In this document: piece after piece, positions 19,458-29,688 of the stretch
Numbering within the stretch: the stretch's first letter is position 1
How the letters are laid out: every line of letters begins with the position of its first letter
From: Symsagittifera roscoffensis
Taxonomy: Eukaryota; Xenacoelomorpha; Acoela; Convolutidae
DNA: 64,000 nt
Reading direction: 5' to 3'
Assembly: GCF_963678635.1 (NCBI RefSeq)
Contig: NW_026971715.1
Coordinates: 1 to 64,000 of the forward strand
Notes under the pieces: generated by a model
What the model saw: only the letters and a program-made list of their open reading frames with translations
Database searches by the model: none
Told to the model about the DNA's origin: nothing
Program-made: the position numbers and the translations under genes

Positions 19458-22004
19458 TCAATGTTCCATTTCCTCCTCCTGTGATACTGACTCCGCACTT
19501 TCGGTTTCCGTGTGTTGTAGCACATCGTTGGCTATCCTGACGCTGTTGGAAGCCGTCCTCCAACACGTCTGCTCTTCTACCCTCTGTTTACAGCAAGGTA
19601 GGGGATCCACGTTGGATTCTCTGTTCCTGCAGAAGCTGTTGTGGAGACACAACGTCACGTTTCTCTCAAAATCTTCTTTCAGCATCTCTGCCTTCTCATT
19701 TCCACTACGCTCACTCGTCCTGGAAATTTTTTTCACAGCGGTGGTCACTGCATTCCGATGAGTCACGAAAGCTCGCTTGAAAGCTCCTGCCCCAATGTCC
19801 AGCTGATATTCACTGTACACTCTGCCATGCTTCGACATATGCTTTTTCGCATACTCGTACAACCATGCAGTCATGTTAGCTCTGAACCATGGCATCAATC
19901 GTTTTCTTGCCCATATCTTCTTCACTTCCATCGGAATGTTTAGAACTTTGCACATTGTCTCAAAAAGATCCAAATCTTTTAGACAATCTAATTTCCGCAA
20001 TTGTTCTCTCGTCGGTGCCTCCTGTCTATTATTCTCTCTCAGATGAGCTTCCAGCCATCGTATCGCCATCATAACTCCCACTATCACTATTATTACGGGC
20101 TGTGATGAATCTGGTAAACCCATGGAGAGCAGCTCTCCAGAGTCCCAGATCAACATCAGATTACTACGCTTGGGATACCACCAGGTCTGCAGCAAGCAGT
20201 GGCAAGGAAACTCGTCATGCGTCAACATGATGCTCCTCCAATTACGTTGTCCCGAAGCTTCCAGCAATGGTTCCACTTCCATCATCACTCGGTGGACTTC
20301 ATCATTCTCATCTACTGCATTGTAATCTGTGACAGTTGATCCTCTCTGTTTCTGTTTCTCAAAGTCATTGAAGTTCCCGCTCACATATCCCATGAACTTC
20401 TTTCCTAGTATTGACTCAAATTCTTCTTTGGTTCTCTCTGGGACTGCTGAGAACATCTTACATAGTAACTCGTAAGACTTTTCAGACATTCTCGCCAATC
20501 TCACACACTTCGGCACTGAGAAGGCTTGATCCACAATCGTTCTTGTACTCTTCACGTCCACAGCTACGAAATGTACAGGATATCTGCTCTTGCACATTGG
20601 AGCCAACGTTGAACCCACCAAATATCGTGCTCCTGATGGTCTACAATAAGTTTCGCTGTGTCTGATGTTCATTTCTGTCTCGATTGCCTCCCTCCATTTT
20701 CCTATGTATTTCTGCTCAGTCTGCAGAACTCCTAGAAATACTTCTACGCTGATGGCTGTGACCATCTCATGTTTCTGTTCTAGATTTAATAGTGACTCTA
20801 AAGAACCAAACATGCTGTAGAATCCTAGTGCTGTCACTAGATTCACATCGGTTCGTCCATGGCAATCTGCTATCAGTTCCGTTTCCGTTCTTGCTTTCAT
20901 CACTACGTTTCCAAACAATACTGTCAATTGCTTGTGTTGTTTCTCCAGGGTTTTCACACAGTCTAGACCTCCACAAACGTGACCCTCCAGTCCACAGACT
21001 TCCGCCAGACAGCTACCAGGTTTTACCCAGTCTTCTGGTCCCCAGCCAGGCAACTCCACTTTATCTTCTCCGTTGCTCTTAGAGGCTGTTATCATCACAT
21101 TATATATGATGTTGAGGTCACGCAGGTTACAGTCTGCATTCAGTTCCCTCTGTATGTCTTGTGTCGCCCGTAATATTGAGTCAGCGTTGGGACTAGGACA
21201 CCATGATGGCCTCATCAATTCCCACACTGCCATCAAGCTCGTTCTCAGTAATTCATCCGAGAATCCCAACCCAAACTCCACTCTTTTGTCGGATTTTGGT
21301 ACTGAAGGTGCAGTTACCTCTTCTTCCAAGACCAGTCCCAATTTGGCCTGTGGATTGTTAACGCTCTTAATCGTTACAATTCTGGATGTCCAGAATCTTA
21401 GTAACACCGCCTGCTCATAATCAAAGAAGCAATCGCGTATGTCTTCACTCAGGAAAGGATTGTACGCTATCCCTATGATCCCGGATACGTAGCTATATGA
21501 CTTCTTCTTGATCGGTCCACAGTAATCACTGGATTTCGGCAATGCTCTCATTGATTCTTTAGTGAGTCTCAGCTCCTTGTTTGAGAATCTCCTGATCTCG
21601 TCTATCTTTTTCATGGGTTCCAATTCCTCAGGTTCTTTCATGTTTACCCTCATCGGTTTACTTTGCTGCATATTCAGCAGTGCTAGCAAGAACAAGGCTT
21701 TCGTTCGCTCATCGCCTTCCCTCAACATTTTAACACAAGTGTTTAATGCAGGTACTGAAATCTGCTCTATCAGGAATCGAATGAAACAGAGAGCGTCTCT
21801 CCGCTTCGCACACGCTACTGCTGCTCCCTCCTGGACTATCAGATCCCTCAGATTCGTCATAAGGAAAACTTTTTCTTCTTTTGATCTCTTCCTTTCTTCT
21901 GAATCAGTCGGTTGTATTCCACTGGTGTTAGTTGTCCTGCAACACTTCCCTTTCCATGATTCATGGGAGATGGCTTGAAGTCCCTCATTTTGCTCTCTCC
22001 ACAT
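19458..22004 (-). pseudogene. ORF B, C-terminal segment (left copy)
   Basis: 848 codons, ending at a genuine stop. The first 35 are out-of-frame residue of a deletion; homologous protein starts near SEERKRSKEEKVF. I do not recognise the family. Visible: a Leu-rich helical N-terminal part, a central Cys-containing patch (SCLAEVCGLEGHVCGGLDC), a block RYLVGSTLAPMCKSRYPVHF, one hydrophobic stretch (PVIIVIVGVMMAI) that could be one membrane helix, and a Ser/Glu-rich acidic tail ending EEEMEH. Compared with the right copy, 376 bp are missing just upstream (equivalent to 61543-61918), which also shifts the frame. No catalytic motif is evident. It lies where env would be, but has no signal peptide and no fusion-protein hallmarks. 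Confidence 0.7.
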
Positions 22005-22939
22005 TGGCTGAGTATTTCCATTTCTAAAGTTGCTCCAGTCAGAGTGCGGTCACTCCTTTTGGATTTATAACCGGTTGACTTTATCCCCGCCATGAGAATG
22101 GGTGCCACCATCGCTATATCAGTTAATATTCTATCTGTGCCAGACAATTGATAATCACCTTGCCCCAAATCCATGACCTCCTCGACTCGCTTCCTTTTCG
22201 CTGAGTTACCAGCTTTCATCGATATTTCTGAATCCACTTTCGTCTTTCCAATTCTCCTCGGTATCACTCTGCTGCCTAACTTCATTTTCATCGCATTGAT
22301 TTTATCAATCACCATTTTCGATCGCATCGTCCCTCTCCTGGTTCTTGACAGGTACACCACCTCTCCTTCATCGTCCTGCGGTGTCATCTTGATGGGAGAA
22401 TTCGCTTCACTCTCATCAGTGGCTGAATCGATCAATAACTCACTCAGTCTCCCTTCACACTCATCAAGCTTGTTAAGTACTTCTCTCATCAAGGGTTGAT
22501 TGAGACCTGTTTTGAAGATGGACTGGGTCCCATAGCTCTGAATCACGGTCCAGACTTCTTCCATAAACGCCACTCTGTCCAGCTTACATCCCGTCCTACT
22601 CTCGTGGTCTCGGTGATATACTTCCCATTCTTCTTCGGGCAGCGTTCCCAAGAAAGGTACTCTGGCTGAGGCCTCTATTCTTCTCCTCCGAGGTGATTCC
22701 ATGAGGATTATCTGGTCGTTATTTCTTGAATTGCCAGGAGAGCTGCTCTCCGGCAAATTCTGTTTCATTTCCATAAAGGCTGACGGAGGCTCCAGTGTCG
22801 AGGTGCCTTCATCCGCTGGCTCAGTCGCCTCCAACGTATCTGCATTATTCTCAAGTTCACTGAAGATGTTAAAATCCAGGCTGGATGTTCCTCCTGTCGA
22901 TGCCCCGTCGTCTTCCCCACCAGCTTGATCTTGTTGCAT
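21857..22939 (-). pseudogene. ORF B, acidic linker segment (left copy)
   Basis: 360 codons in a frame that overlaps both neighbours because of lesions on each side. In the right copy the same sequence is continuous with the preceding and following segments. It is Asp/Glu/Ser-rich at first (a DNNADTLEATEPADE-like run), then basic (RRRRIEASARVPFLG), with KKVDSEISMKAGNSAKRKRVEE near the middle, a plausible nuclear-localisation-type cluster. A 13 bp deletion at about 22970 causes the upstream shift. Probably a disordered linker between two structured parts of the large protein. Confidence 0.65.
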
Positions 22940-25700
22940 GGGTTCTTCGGTTTGACGACTTCCACCCTTCTGACTTATCTTTGTTTGGGCTCACTGGTCC
23001 TTGTTCGTCATTGTCGGCTTCTTCCTGAAATTTCGGTATGAGCAGTGTACCGGCCGATTTATCTTCTTCTTCTCCATGGACCACTTTGGTTTCTTCACAG
23101 CCGAAGGGTGCTAGGAAGGTTCTCGTCTGCAGCACTCCTCCCACTTTCATCTCCTGTTTTACGCTAGTCAGGATTAATGAGGCTTCAGGCAATTCTGTCC
23201 TGCCTCTCATTCTCATCGGAGCTAAGCCTAGTCCCTTCCATTCCTCATCAAATCTTCCAGGCTTGGGAGTAGCGGCGTTGCTTATTCGCCTTCTCGTCGC
23301 TTGATCCGTGTATGCAAATTGTGTGTATTGTAACACGGCGGCATTTCTCCCCACAAAGTATGGGTCCATCGTTCCCACGAAATTCCCTACTCTCCTTTCA
23401 TTGGTTTCGAATGCTCTCAACCTAGGAGTTTGTACTACGGAGACTGCTCCGAGCAACATCCTTCTTATTAGAGGGAATTCAGGGATTGCCTCCGGTAGCT
23501 TCTTGTAATCACCCCAGTCCTTCGTCTCTTCTCTCACTTTGTGATATGCTGCAGTGAGACGAGGCACTCTGGTTATTTCACCATTCGTTTTGTCATAGGG
23601 TCTCAGATTCCAAAGCTTAGGAAACACCTCGATGTGTCCTCTTTCTACTTCTCCCATGCGGTCACGGAAGTGATCGTCAAAATTGATGACGGTCATCTCT
23701 GGCTCCGATATTTTTGCAAATAACAGATCGTCACTCATGAGCTCCCGCAATGTGTGCTGCTCACACCAGTTCAGTGTACTACCGTCCACTGCAGATATGA
23801 GGTTCAGGTGCAGCACCGACCTCCTATATGCTTCCACCTTAACGTCAGGGAACGCAAACGTGACTGCTGGTCCATAGATCACTGTCACGAACTCCGTGAC
23901 TCCTCTGATTAGCGCCAAGGGATCGGTTCTCATAGCCAAGCTCAGATCCGTTAATAGCGGCATGCCTCCAACATGTCGTCTAACATCTTCCTCTCTTTCA
24001 ATCGTCTCGTCTTCTCCCGTTCCAAAGCGATTTTGCTGTAAGAGATATTGGATAAGAGTGTGTCTCAGGTCTCTTATTTTGTTCCACGAGTCCGTGGATT
24101 TCTTCATATCCAAGTTCCTCACTCTCTCTTTCATCTGCTCTGGACAACGTGCCAGTTTCATTAGTCCTCCCAAGTTTCCGTGGGTAATTGCGATCAATGT
24201 CAGAAGTCCATCTAGCCGCAGGTTCTGTATTCCATCGGTGAGCGGTATCGCCGGTCCTTTCACGAAACTCTCCGCTCCGAAAGTCACGAACAAGGCTATT
24301 AGTTCCACTATCGATACTCTCACTACTGCTTGGAGGAATTCCTTTATCAAATAGTGCGAGACTTTCGGGTAAACTTTTGCCAAGAAGGACGCGGTCCATC
24401 CGGCTCCCAACCCTTCTAGCATGCTGTCTGTCCTTTCAAATCCCTCCTGTCCCTTCACTTCCTGGGTCCAGAAGGTTTCCAGAGTAATCTGACACATTCT
24501 GTTCACAAACTCAGCGGTCTTTTCTCCGGCATTTTCCGCCAGGTTCACCTCCTTCAACAAGTAGGCATGTATCTTCGTGATTGTTACGGGGCCTTGCTGA
24601 AAAGCATCTGCACCCAATGCCGCTACCCTAGGGTTCAGGTGTAGCCACTGGTTGGCTTCCGGCTTGGTTCTCAGAACCATCGCCTCCAGATGAGCTCTCG
24701 TCTCTAGTGAATTTTTTCTTCTTGTGTCTTCACTTGCCACTTCCATTGCTCGGAACCATAAGTCGTTGGACATTGCCATGATCACTCGATGGTCGTCGTC
24801 TATTCCCGGTTTCAGTTTGAGTTGTCGACTGAAGTTGGACAGTTCCAACCCCAGCACTTCGTCCAACACTAACATGTGTAGCGCGTGCTCCTTGAATCCT
24901 CTCATCGCGTTTGAGATATCTGACCATACTGCAGGCAGTTCAGCCTTAAGTGGCCTCAGGTTCTCCATTTCTATCATGCGATTCGGGGCCGATATGATCA
25001 CATCATTTTTTCCTTCCGAAAGTAAGGCTACCATTGCATACACAAACTTCAGTCCATCCGGGAGATGTGCATATCCCGGAGACAACGCAAATACTACTCT
25101 CAATGCCACTTTATTGAATGACCCCTCCTTCGTCGCATCCACCACTTCACCCATCGACTCCAGGATGTCTTTTGTTGCTGGCCATACTGCGTTTTCTGCT
25201 GTTGCAAGATCTCTGAGCCTGCTCAGAAAACCTCTGTTGTGTAGATGGTCATTGATGCCAGCAAACACAATCGTAATTGGGTTCATGTCTGTCTGCCTTT
25301 GTACCCCTATAGCCAAAGACACTGATTGCAATAGGTCTCGGTCAACCGCGGCCAACATTATGACGTCCGGCCAAAACAAAGACTTGGAGGTGTACACGAA
25401 CTCTGAATTCGCTACTACCATGATATTGGCCTTCCTCATCTCTGCTTTGTCATAGGCGGCGAAGATGGTCTCATCTTTCTTTATCGCTGTCAATCCGCCA
25501 TATCTCTGGGCATCACCATCTTGGTTCACTAGTTTTGGGCACACTCTCTCCATCACATGACCAGGTGGTGTCGTCAGCTGCCTGAATATCTTCACGTGTT
25601 GTCCAATCGGCGCTCTCGCCGTCAGGAATCTTCCTGGTCTCTCTTCACGATTCCCCTCATCATGGTTCAATCTCACATCTTGCAACGGTCTCGCATTCAC
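22869..25700 (-). pseudogene. ORF B, large central segment (left copy)
   Basis: 943 codons, unassigned. It opens with RPLQDVRLNHDEGNREERPG. At about 90-190 a block FWPDVIMLAAVDRDLLQ... followed by VFAGINDHLHNRG resembles SGNH block III (GxND), hinting at a second SGNH-like or degenerate hydrolase fold; the nucleophile block is not clear. Long helical stretches follow, with no zinc or polymerase motif. The upstream boundary is a 1 bp deletion at about 25,700 relative to the right copy, so this segment was once continuous with the SGNH segment. Codon use and GC match the rest of the element. Confidence 0.65.
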
Positions 25701-27193
25701 TGTCCCATCGTGTTGTTAGAGGGCAGTCCCTCCAAATCAGCAAATCTCAAGGCCGTCGTGGAGCTGAAATTTATGCTAGCGGCTATCAACCAGTCTACGC
25801 CGGTTATTGAGTACAATCTGCTGACGGATAGCATCGCTCCATTCAGCATCCTCCTTGCATCTTCGATGAAGCTTACTCTCTGTAGGTCCAGCTTCATTAG
25901 TTCGTCTTTGTATATATGCCAGGGAGACGGTATGGATCTCGACCACAACAATGAGCCTCTGCTCGGTCTCTCCTCTCGACTGGTACTCGTCGTCTCCGAT
26001 CTAGTGTCCGATCTAGATGTGCCTGCTACTTCTTCGATTGGTTGGTTGACAGGTCCTATCCTTCTCCTAGGAGGAATTGTCCTCCTCATCGATGCTTCTC
26101 CCAACCGATCCTGCACGTCTGTTCTTCGACCTGGTTCGCTGGAGTTTTGTTGCCGGTAATTCGTGACGGCTGGGACCGTACCCAAGCGTGTTTCCAGGCT
26201 AGGAGGCACAAAGGTGGTAATCACCGCATCACTCACCGTTCCCTCTTCCTTCAGCACTCCTGTGTCAAAGAGTTCTGCTTCCAGCTCATCCAACCGTTCT
26301 TGGAAGACTCAATTCAACCAAGCTTGTCCTTCGATAATGTCGAAGTGGATGCCATCCGTGGTCAGTCTGGCCTGATCCATGGCTCTCAACTCATGTTCAA
26401 TGTCCATGAGGATCATTCTTCCGGCATTTCGATTTGCTAGGTTCCTCAAGATGTTGTTCCATCTTATGACTCCCTCGTTGTGCCTTCTTCCTGATGCTGT
26501 CAGGCTTCTCGCGTTCATTGGCACCGTGCAAACGGTTAGTACCACGCAACTGAACTTCTGCCAGAGAGTAGTAAGCAAACACACCATCATTGACTCCCAC
26601 AGTGCTTCCTGCTCGTCTGAACCTCTGGAGATGTCATTCGTCCCAACTAAGATCATCACATTGGGAATCTTCCCTGAATTCATCAGTTCCACCATCCGAT
26701 ATAATTGGGCTATCGTCGCGCCTCCAAAGGCCATCACCGTGGTGACCCACGAGGTCCTCAAGTTCGACAGCACTCTGACTAAGCTGTCTCCCAATATCAG
26801 ATGAGATGTCCCGAGTGGTGGTTGCTGCAGGTTCACAGCCGGGCTCCAAGTAGCTCGATTGAAGCAGGCCCTCGGACCTGTCTCCGGAACTCCCGTGAAA
26901 TTATATTTCAATTGATTATTCTTCTGCACGTCTATTATGCGAGACACTTTCTTCGCTGGCATCTTTCGTACCTTCCTCTCTGGGATTCTCGAGCTCCCCA
27001 TGAGTGGTGTCACGTTACTTATCCCTTGTCTGATCACGGTCTGGGAGAGTTGTACTCTGCCCGTATCGTCAATCGTTCCATAGGGTGCAGTCACCCCGGA
27101 ACCTGGCGCATTCTTGTTAGCGACCAGTCGTCCAGCTGTCTCTATCAGCCTCCTCACTGTCTGTTCTACGGACGGGATCACCCAAGGTGTCAC
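25697..27193 (-). pseudogene. ORF B, SGNH hydrolase segment (left copy)
   Basis: The SGNH/GDSL hydrolase fold is visible with all blocks: HLILGDSLVRVL (block I, about residue 129 of this frame), VMAFGGATI (block II), MILVGTNDISRG (block III, about 183) and LTTDGIHFD (block V, about 281). These enzymes remove acyl groups from lipids, sugars or proteins; the substrate here is unknown. A nonsense change at 26309-26311 splits the frame, and the following 198 codons (26293-25697) continue in the same frame; the right copy is open there. The frame has no ATG near its start: its first possible initiator is a GTG at 27193, inside the upstream frame. Expression may therefore need a +1 shift from the coiled-coil segment. 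Confidence 0.8.
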
Positions 27194-28016
27194 TAGGATC
27201 CGGGATTGTTACTCGATTCGTCTCTGCTGGAAGCCGTGTCTCCGTTGTTTGACTCTTTTCTCGAGGTGTCAAGAGCTCCATCGGGGACTGCCCACGAGGA
27301 ATATCCCTTGCAGGTATCACTTTCTCCACGGCCGTTGTCAACGCCACCTGCTCCGATCGCTCTTTGTATTCCTGCCTTAAGCGCTCGATCTCTTGACCCT
27401 GCTTTTTGTTGCAGTCTTCAAACAACTTTCTCCACATGTCCCGATCTTCCTCCATCTTGAGCATGCTTTTGGTCATCTCGTCCAGCTCCTTCTTCGTACT
27501 TCTCAGCTGATCGTTCATCTCGTCCAGATCTTGTATCGTTTGGTTCGTCTGAACCTTCTGTGCTACTTTCGCCCTTTTTGGTGGCACAGCTGCTCTCAGT
27601 GGTGAACCAGACGAGGTCGCCTCGCTGTTCATCTCCCGATGCATTCTCGTCAGCCCAGGTTTAGGCTTAGAGGGCATTGGCATCTCACCTGGTTGGTAAG
27701 TCCTAGAACTTCCCAATCCAGGCTCATTCGCCAAGTCACTCCCTGAGAGAGCCCCGTTTCTCCACCTCATCACTCTCATGTTCGGGCGGTCTAGTACTCC
27801 TCTTTCTCCATATGCTGCCATCAACAGGACTTCCGTGGGGCGGTCCCCACGGTTGTCGTGCCCAAAGATGTTGATCAGGGCGGTCAGCAACATAACCACC
27901 TCTGGGTCCTCCAGAGCGAAGTCTCGTTCGATCAGCCGACGATAGATCGTATCTACCATCGGTCCTACATATGCCTCTGCCAGGTCCATCAATTCATCCA
28001 GGTTGAAGTTGTCCAT
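27117..28016 (-). CDS. ORF B, N-terminal coiled-coil segment (left copy)
   Basis: 299 codons. The ATG at 28016 is the first ATG after a conserved splice-acceptor-like site at 28091/28092, 76 bp upstream, which supports this start. Residues 1-100 are acidic and helical (MDNFNLDELMDLAEAYVGPM). A Pro/Ser/Gly linker follows, then a strong coiled coil at about 150-235 (DEMNDQLRSTKKELDEMTKS and on). The frame ends within a 77 bp overlap with the SGNH frame, and the overlap has the same geometry in both copies. Coiled coil plus SGNH is the layout of CR1-type LINE ORF1 proteins, suggesting an RNP or self-assembly role. No signal peptide. Confidence 0.7.
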   Translation of the reverse strand: MDNFNLDELMDLAEAYVGPMVDTIYRRLIERDFALEDPEVVMLLTALINIFGHDNRGDRPTEVLLMAAYGERGVLDRPNMRVMRWRNGALSGSDLANEPGLGSSRTYQPGEMPMPSKPKPGLTRMHREMNSEATSSGSPLRAAVPPKRAKVAQKVQTNQTIQDLDEMNDQLRSTKKELDEMTKSMLKMEEDRDMWRKLFEDCNKKQGQEIERLRQEYKERSEQVALTTAVEKVIPARDIPRGQSPMELLTPREKSQTTETRLPAETNRVTIPDPSDTLGDPVRRTDSEEADRDSWTTGR

Positions 28017-28410
28017 TCTATTCTTTTCAAGTTTGATTTGATTCGATTCGATATCTGACTCAAGTGAGTAATTTAAATGATCAATCAGGATCTAGAAAAG
28101 AAATCACGAATGTCACATTTGTCAGTTTCACCTTAACATATATCGTTAAAATTAGCTTAAAGACAGTTCAGATAAAAGATATTTATCCTAAAATTTATTA
28201 AAATCAATTGGTTTCTAAAATTTTGGAATTCGACCTAAGATTGGACAGTCCAAACTTTGGATCTATTCCCAAGATCATCATTTAGTTGTTCATGGTCACT
28301 AACCCCTACTTACCCACGATCTTAATAACCTAACACATAACATAACATAACACACATATCACATATTACACACAACTTAGTCTTTGGCCTAACACCCTCT
28401 CGCACATCAC
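28017..28410 (-). promoter_or_regulatory. ORF A/ORF B junction with splice acceptor (left copy)
   Basis: A non-coding 394 bp gap. In sense it contains a (TATGTTATG)n-like run, a donor-like GG|GTAAGTAG (about 28313), a 13 bp near-palindrome TTTGGACTGTCCAA, and the acceptor GATTTCTTTTCTAG|A at 28092/28091 with a pyrimidine-rich run. The acceptor is preserved base for base in the right copy (55417/55418). It probably serves a spliced mRNA for ORF B. Confidence 0.6.
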
Positions 28411-29688
28411 TCAGCCTATACTTAAGTAATATTTCTTATGTAGATATAATTGTATGTTCGTATCAGAGAATATCACGTGTACAAGCGCGTACAATTCCCG
28501 AGGATGCAGTCTTCCTCTGTTTGGATCGTACACTGGAAGCGAGAGCTCCTTCACGTCCATTTCCACAAGGAAGTCCCTCAGCCTCGTCAAAGACAAGACT
28601 AGGTTTTCTGGGTCCAAGTGCTGCTTCTCTGTCGCCCTCGTTACCAAGAAGCATAAGTACTTTCCCGGTATCTGCGACACCGCCGGAGGTAAGGCTGCTA
28701 CGCCCCCTATCCCTGGTCTTTGCTTCCAAAGGAATTCCACGTTTTTGTATTCCCTCTTAAAATCTGCCGCTAGCGCTGTCCTAAAACTCATGTCTGCAGT
28801 GATCGCTATCGCACATGTTCTGTTTGTGAGTATGAAATCACTGTCTGTTAGTATTATGTTACTAGAATATTCATTTGGTAAATTAAAATATGACTCAACT
28901 ACCCTGCCTATGTCAGGTTTCTTAGGTTCTTCGCCTGTTTCTGCTTCTAAGTCTCCTGTTTCTCTTGCTATTCTTAATTTTTTTATTTTCAAGTTTTCAG
29001 TGTGGGTAAGTCGTACCCCCACTCCCCGGACAAAAATATCCATCGACGTCCCTGTCGATCGCATACCGGGTATCAAGTCAAGGTTAGAGGCTGGAATGAG
29101 TAGTCGTCCTTCCTGGGCAGCCCAGGAAGGATCATCTCGTTCAGTCTTGATGTATTTCATGCTTTCACGATCCACGTCTTGAATCGTGACACTGGTCTCC
29201 TCTGGATCCGAGGTCATTTCATTCAGCCACTCTAAGACACGTAGGTTCGTCAGGTCTTGTTCATATGACTGCTGTTGCTCATCGTCGAATTCTACCTCGG
29301 GTTTCGACCAGTCGTCAACCCACTCATCGTTGTGATCATCGACTATGTCAATGTCTTGTGACACAGTTATTTCCTCTAGACCCACTACTTCCTCCACTAT
29401 TTTCTTTAGATCTATCCTATCCACTACAAAGTCGTCACCGTAAGGATTGTATTTCTTTCTTGGTCTCGTCCCGTCCTTCTGACGAGTCTGTATCGTGAAC
29501 GGAAGATCTGGTTCCAAGTTCTTGGGAACCTCTATCTGTTCGGGATCCTGCCAATCCTCTTCTGCGTAGGGGAAGGTTTCATCGTCCGCTTCGATCTTTT
29601 CGTTTGGATCCAGGTCCAGCGGTGTATCCGTACCTTCATCTACGATTTCGTTTCCATCGTTCTTCTCCCTGGTGCCTTTTTCATTGAC
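28411..29688 (-). pseudogene. ORF A C-terminus: macro-like domain (left copy)
   Basis: About 425 codons in frame with integrase but cut from it by a TAG at 29689-29691; the right copy has a sense codon there, so in the undamaged element this is the C-terminus of the Pol polyprotein. The first half is acidic and disordered. The last about 170 residues read like a TARG1/OARD1-type macro domain: a strand DSDFILTNRTCAIAITAD, then SFRTALAADFKREY (position of the MGAGIA..FK loop), IPGKYLCFLVTRATEKQHLD (lYYLvTK), NLVLSLTRLRDFLVEMDVKE, SLPVYDPNRGRLHP (position of MPRIGCGLD) and VIFSDTNIQLYLHKKY. The usual Gly residues of both phosphate loops are replaced, so ADP-ribose binding or hydrolysis is doubtful. 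Assignment is by eye. Confidence 0.6.

Noticed and set aside
19458..22004. ORF B as a retroviral envelope protein
   Set aside because: No signal peptide, no furin-like site followed by a fusion peptide, and only one modest hydrophobic segment; the env-like position alone is not enough.
24724..25455. 243-codon plus-strand open frame opposite ORF B, with a counterpart at 57961-58710
   Set aside because: Antisense shadow of a conserved coding region; it is Ser/Thr-rich as expected from the reverse complement and has no motif.
22869..25700. Second complete SGNH domain in the ORF B central region
   Set aside because: Only a GxND-like block is convincing; the nucleophile and Asp-His blocks could not be located, so it is mentioned only as a hint.
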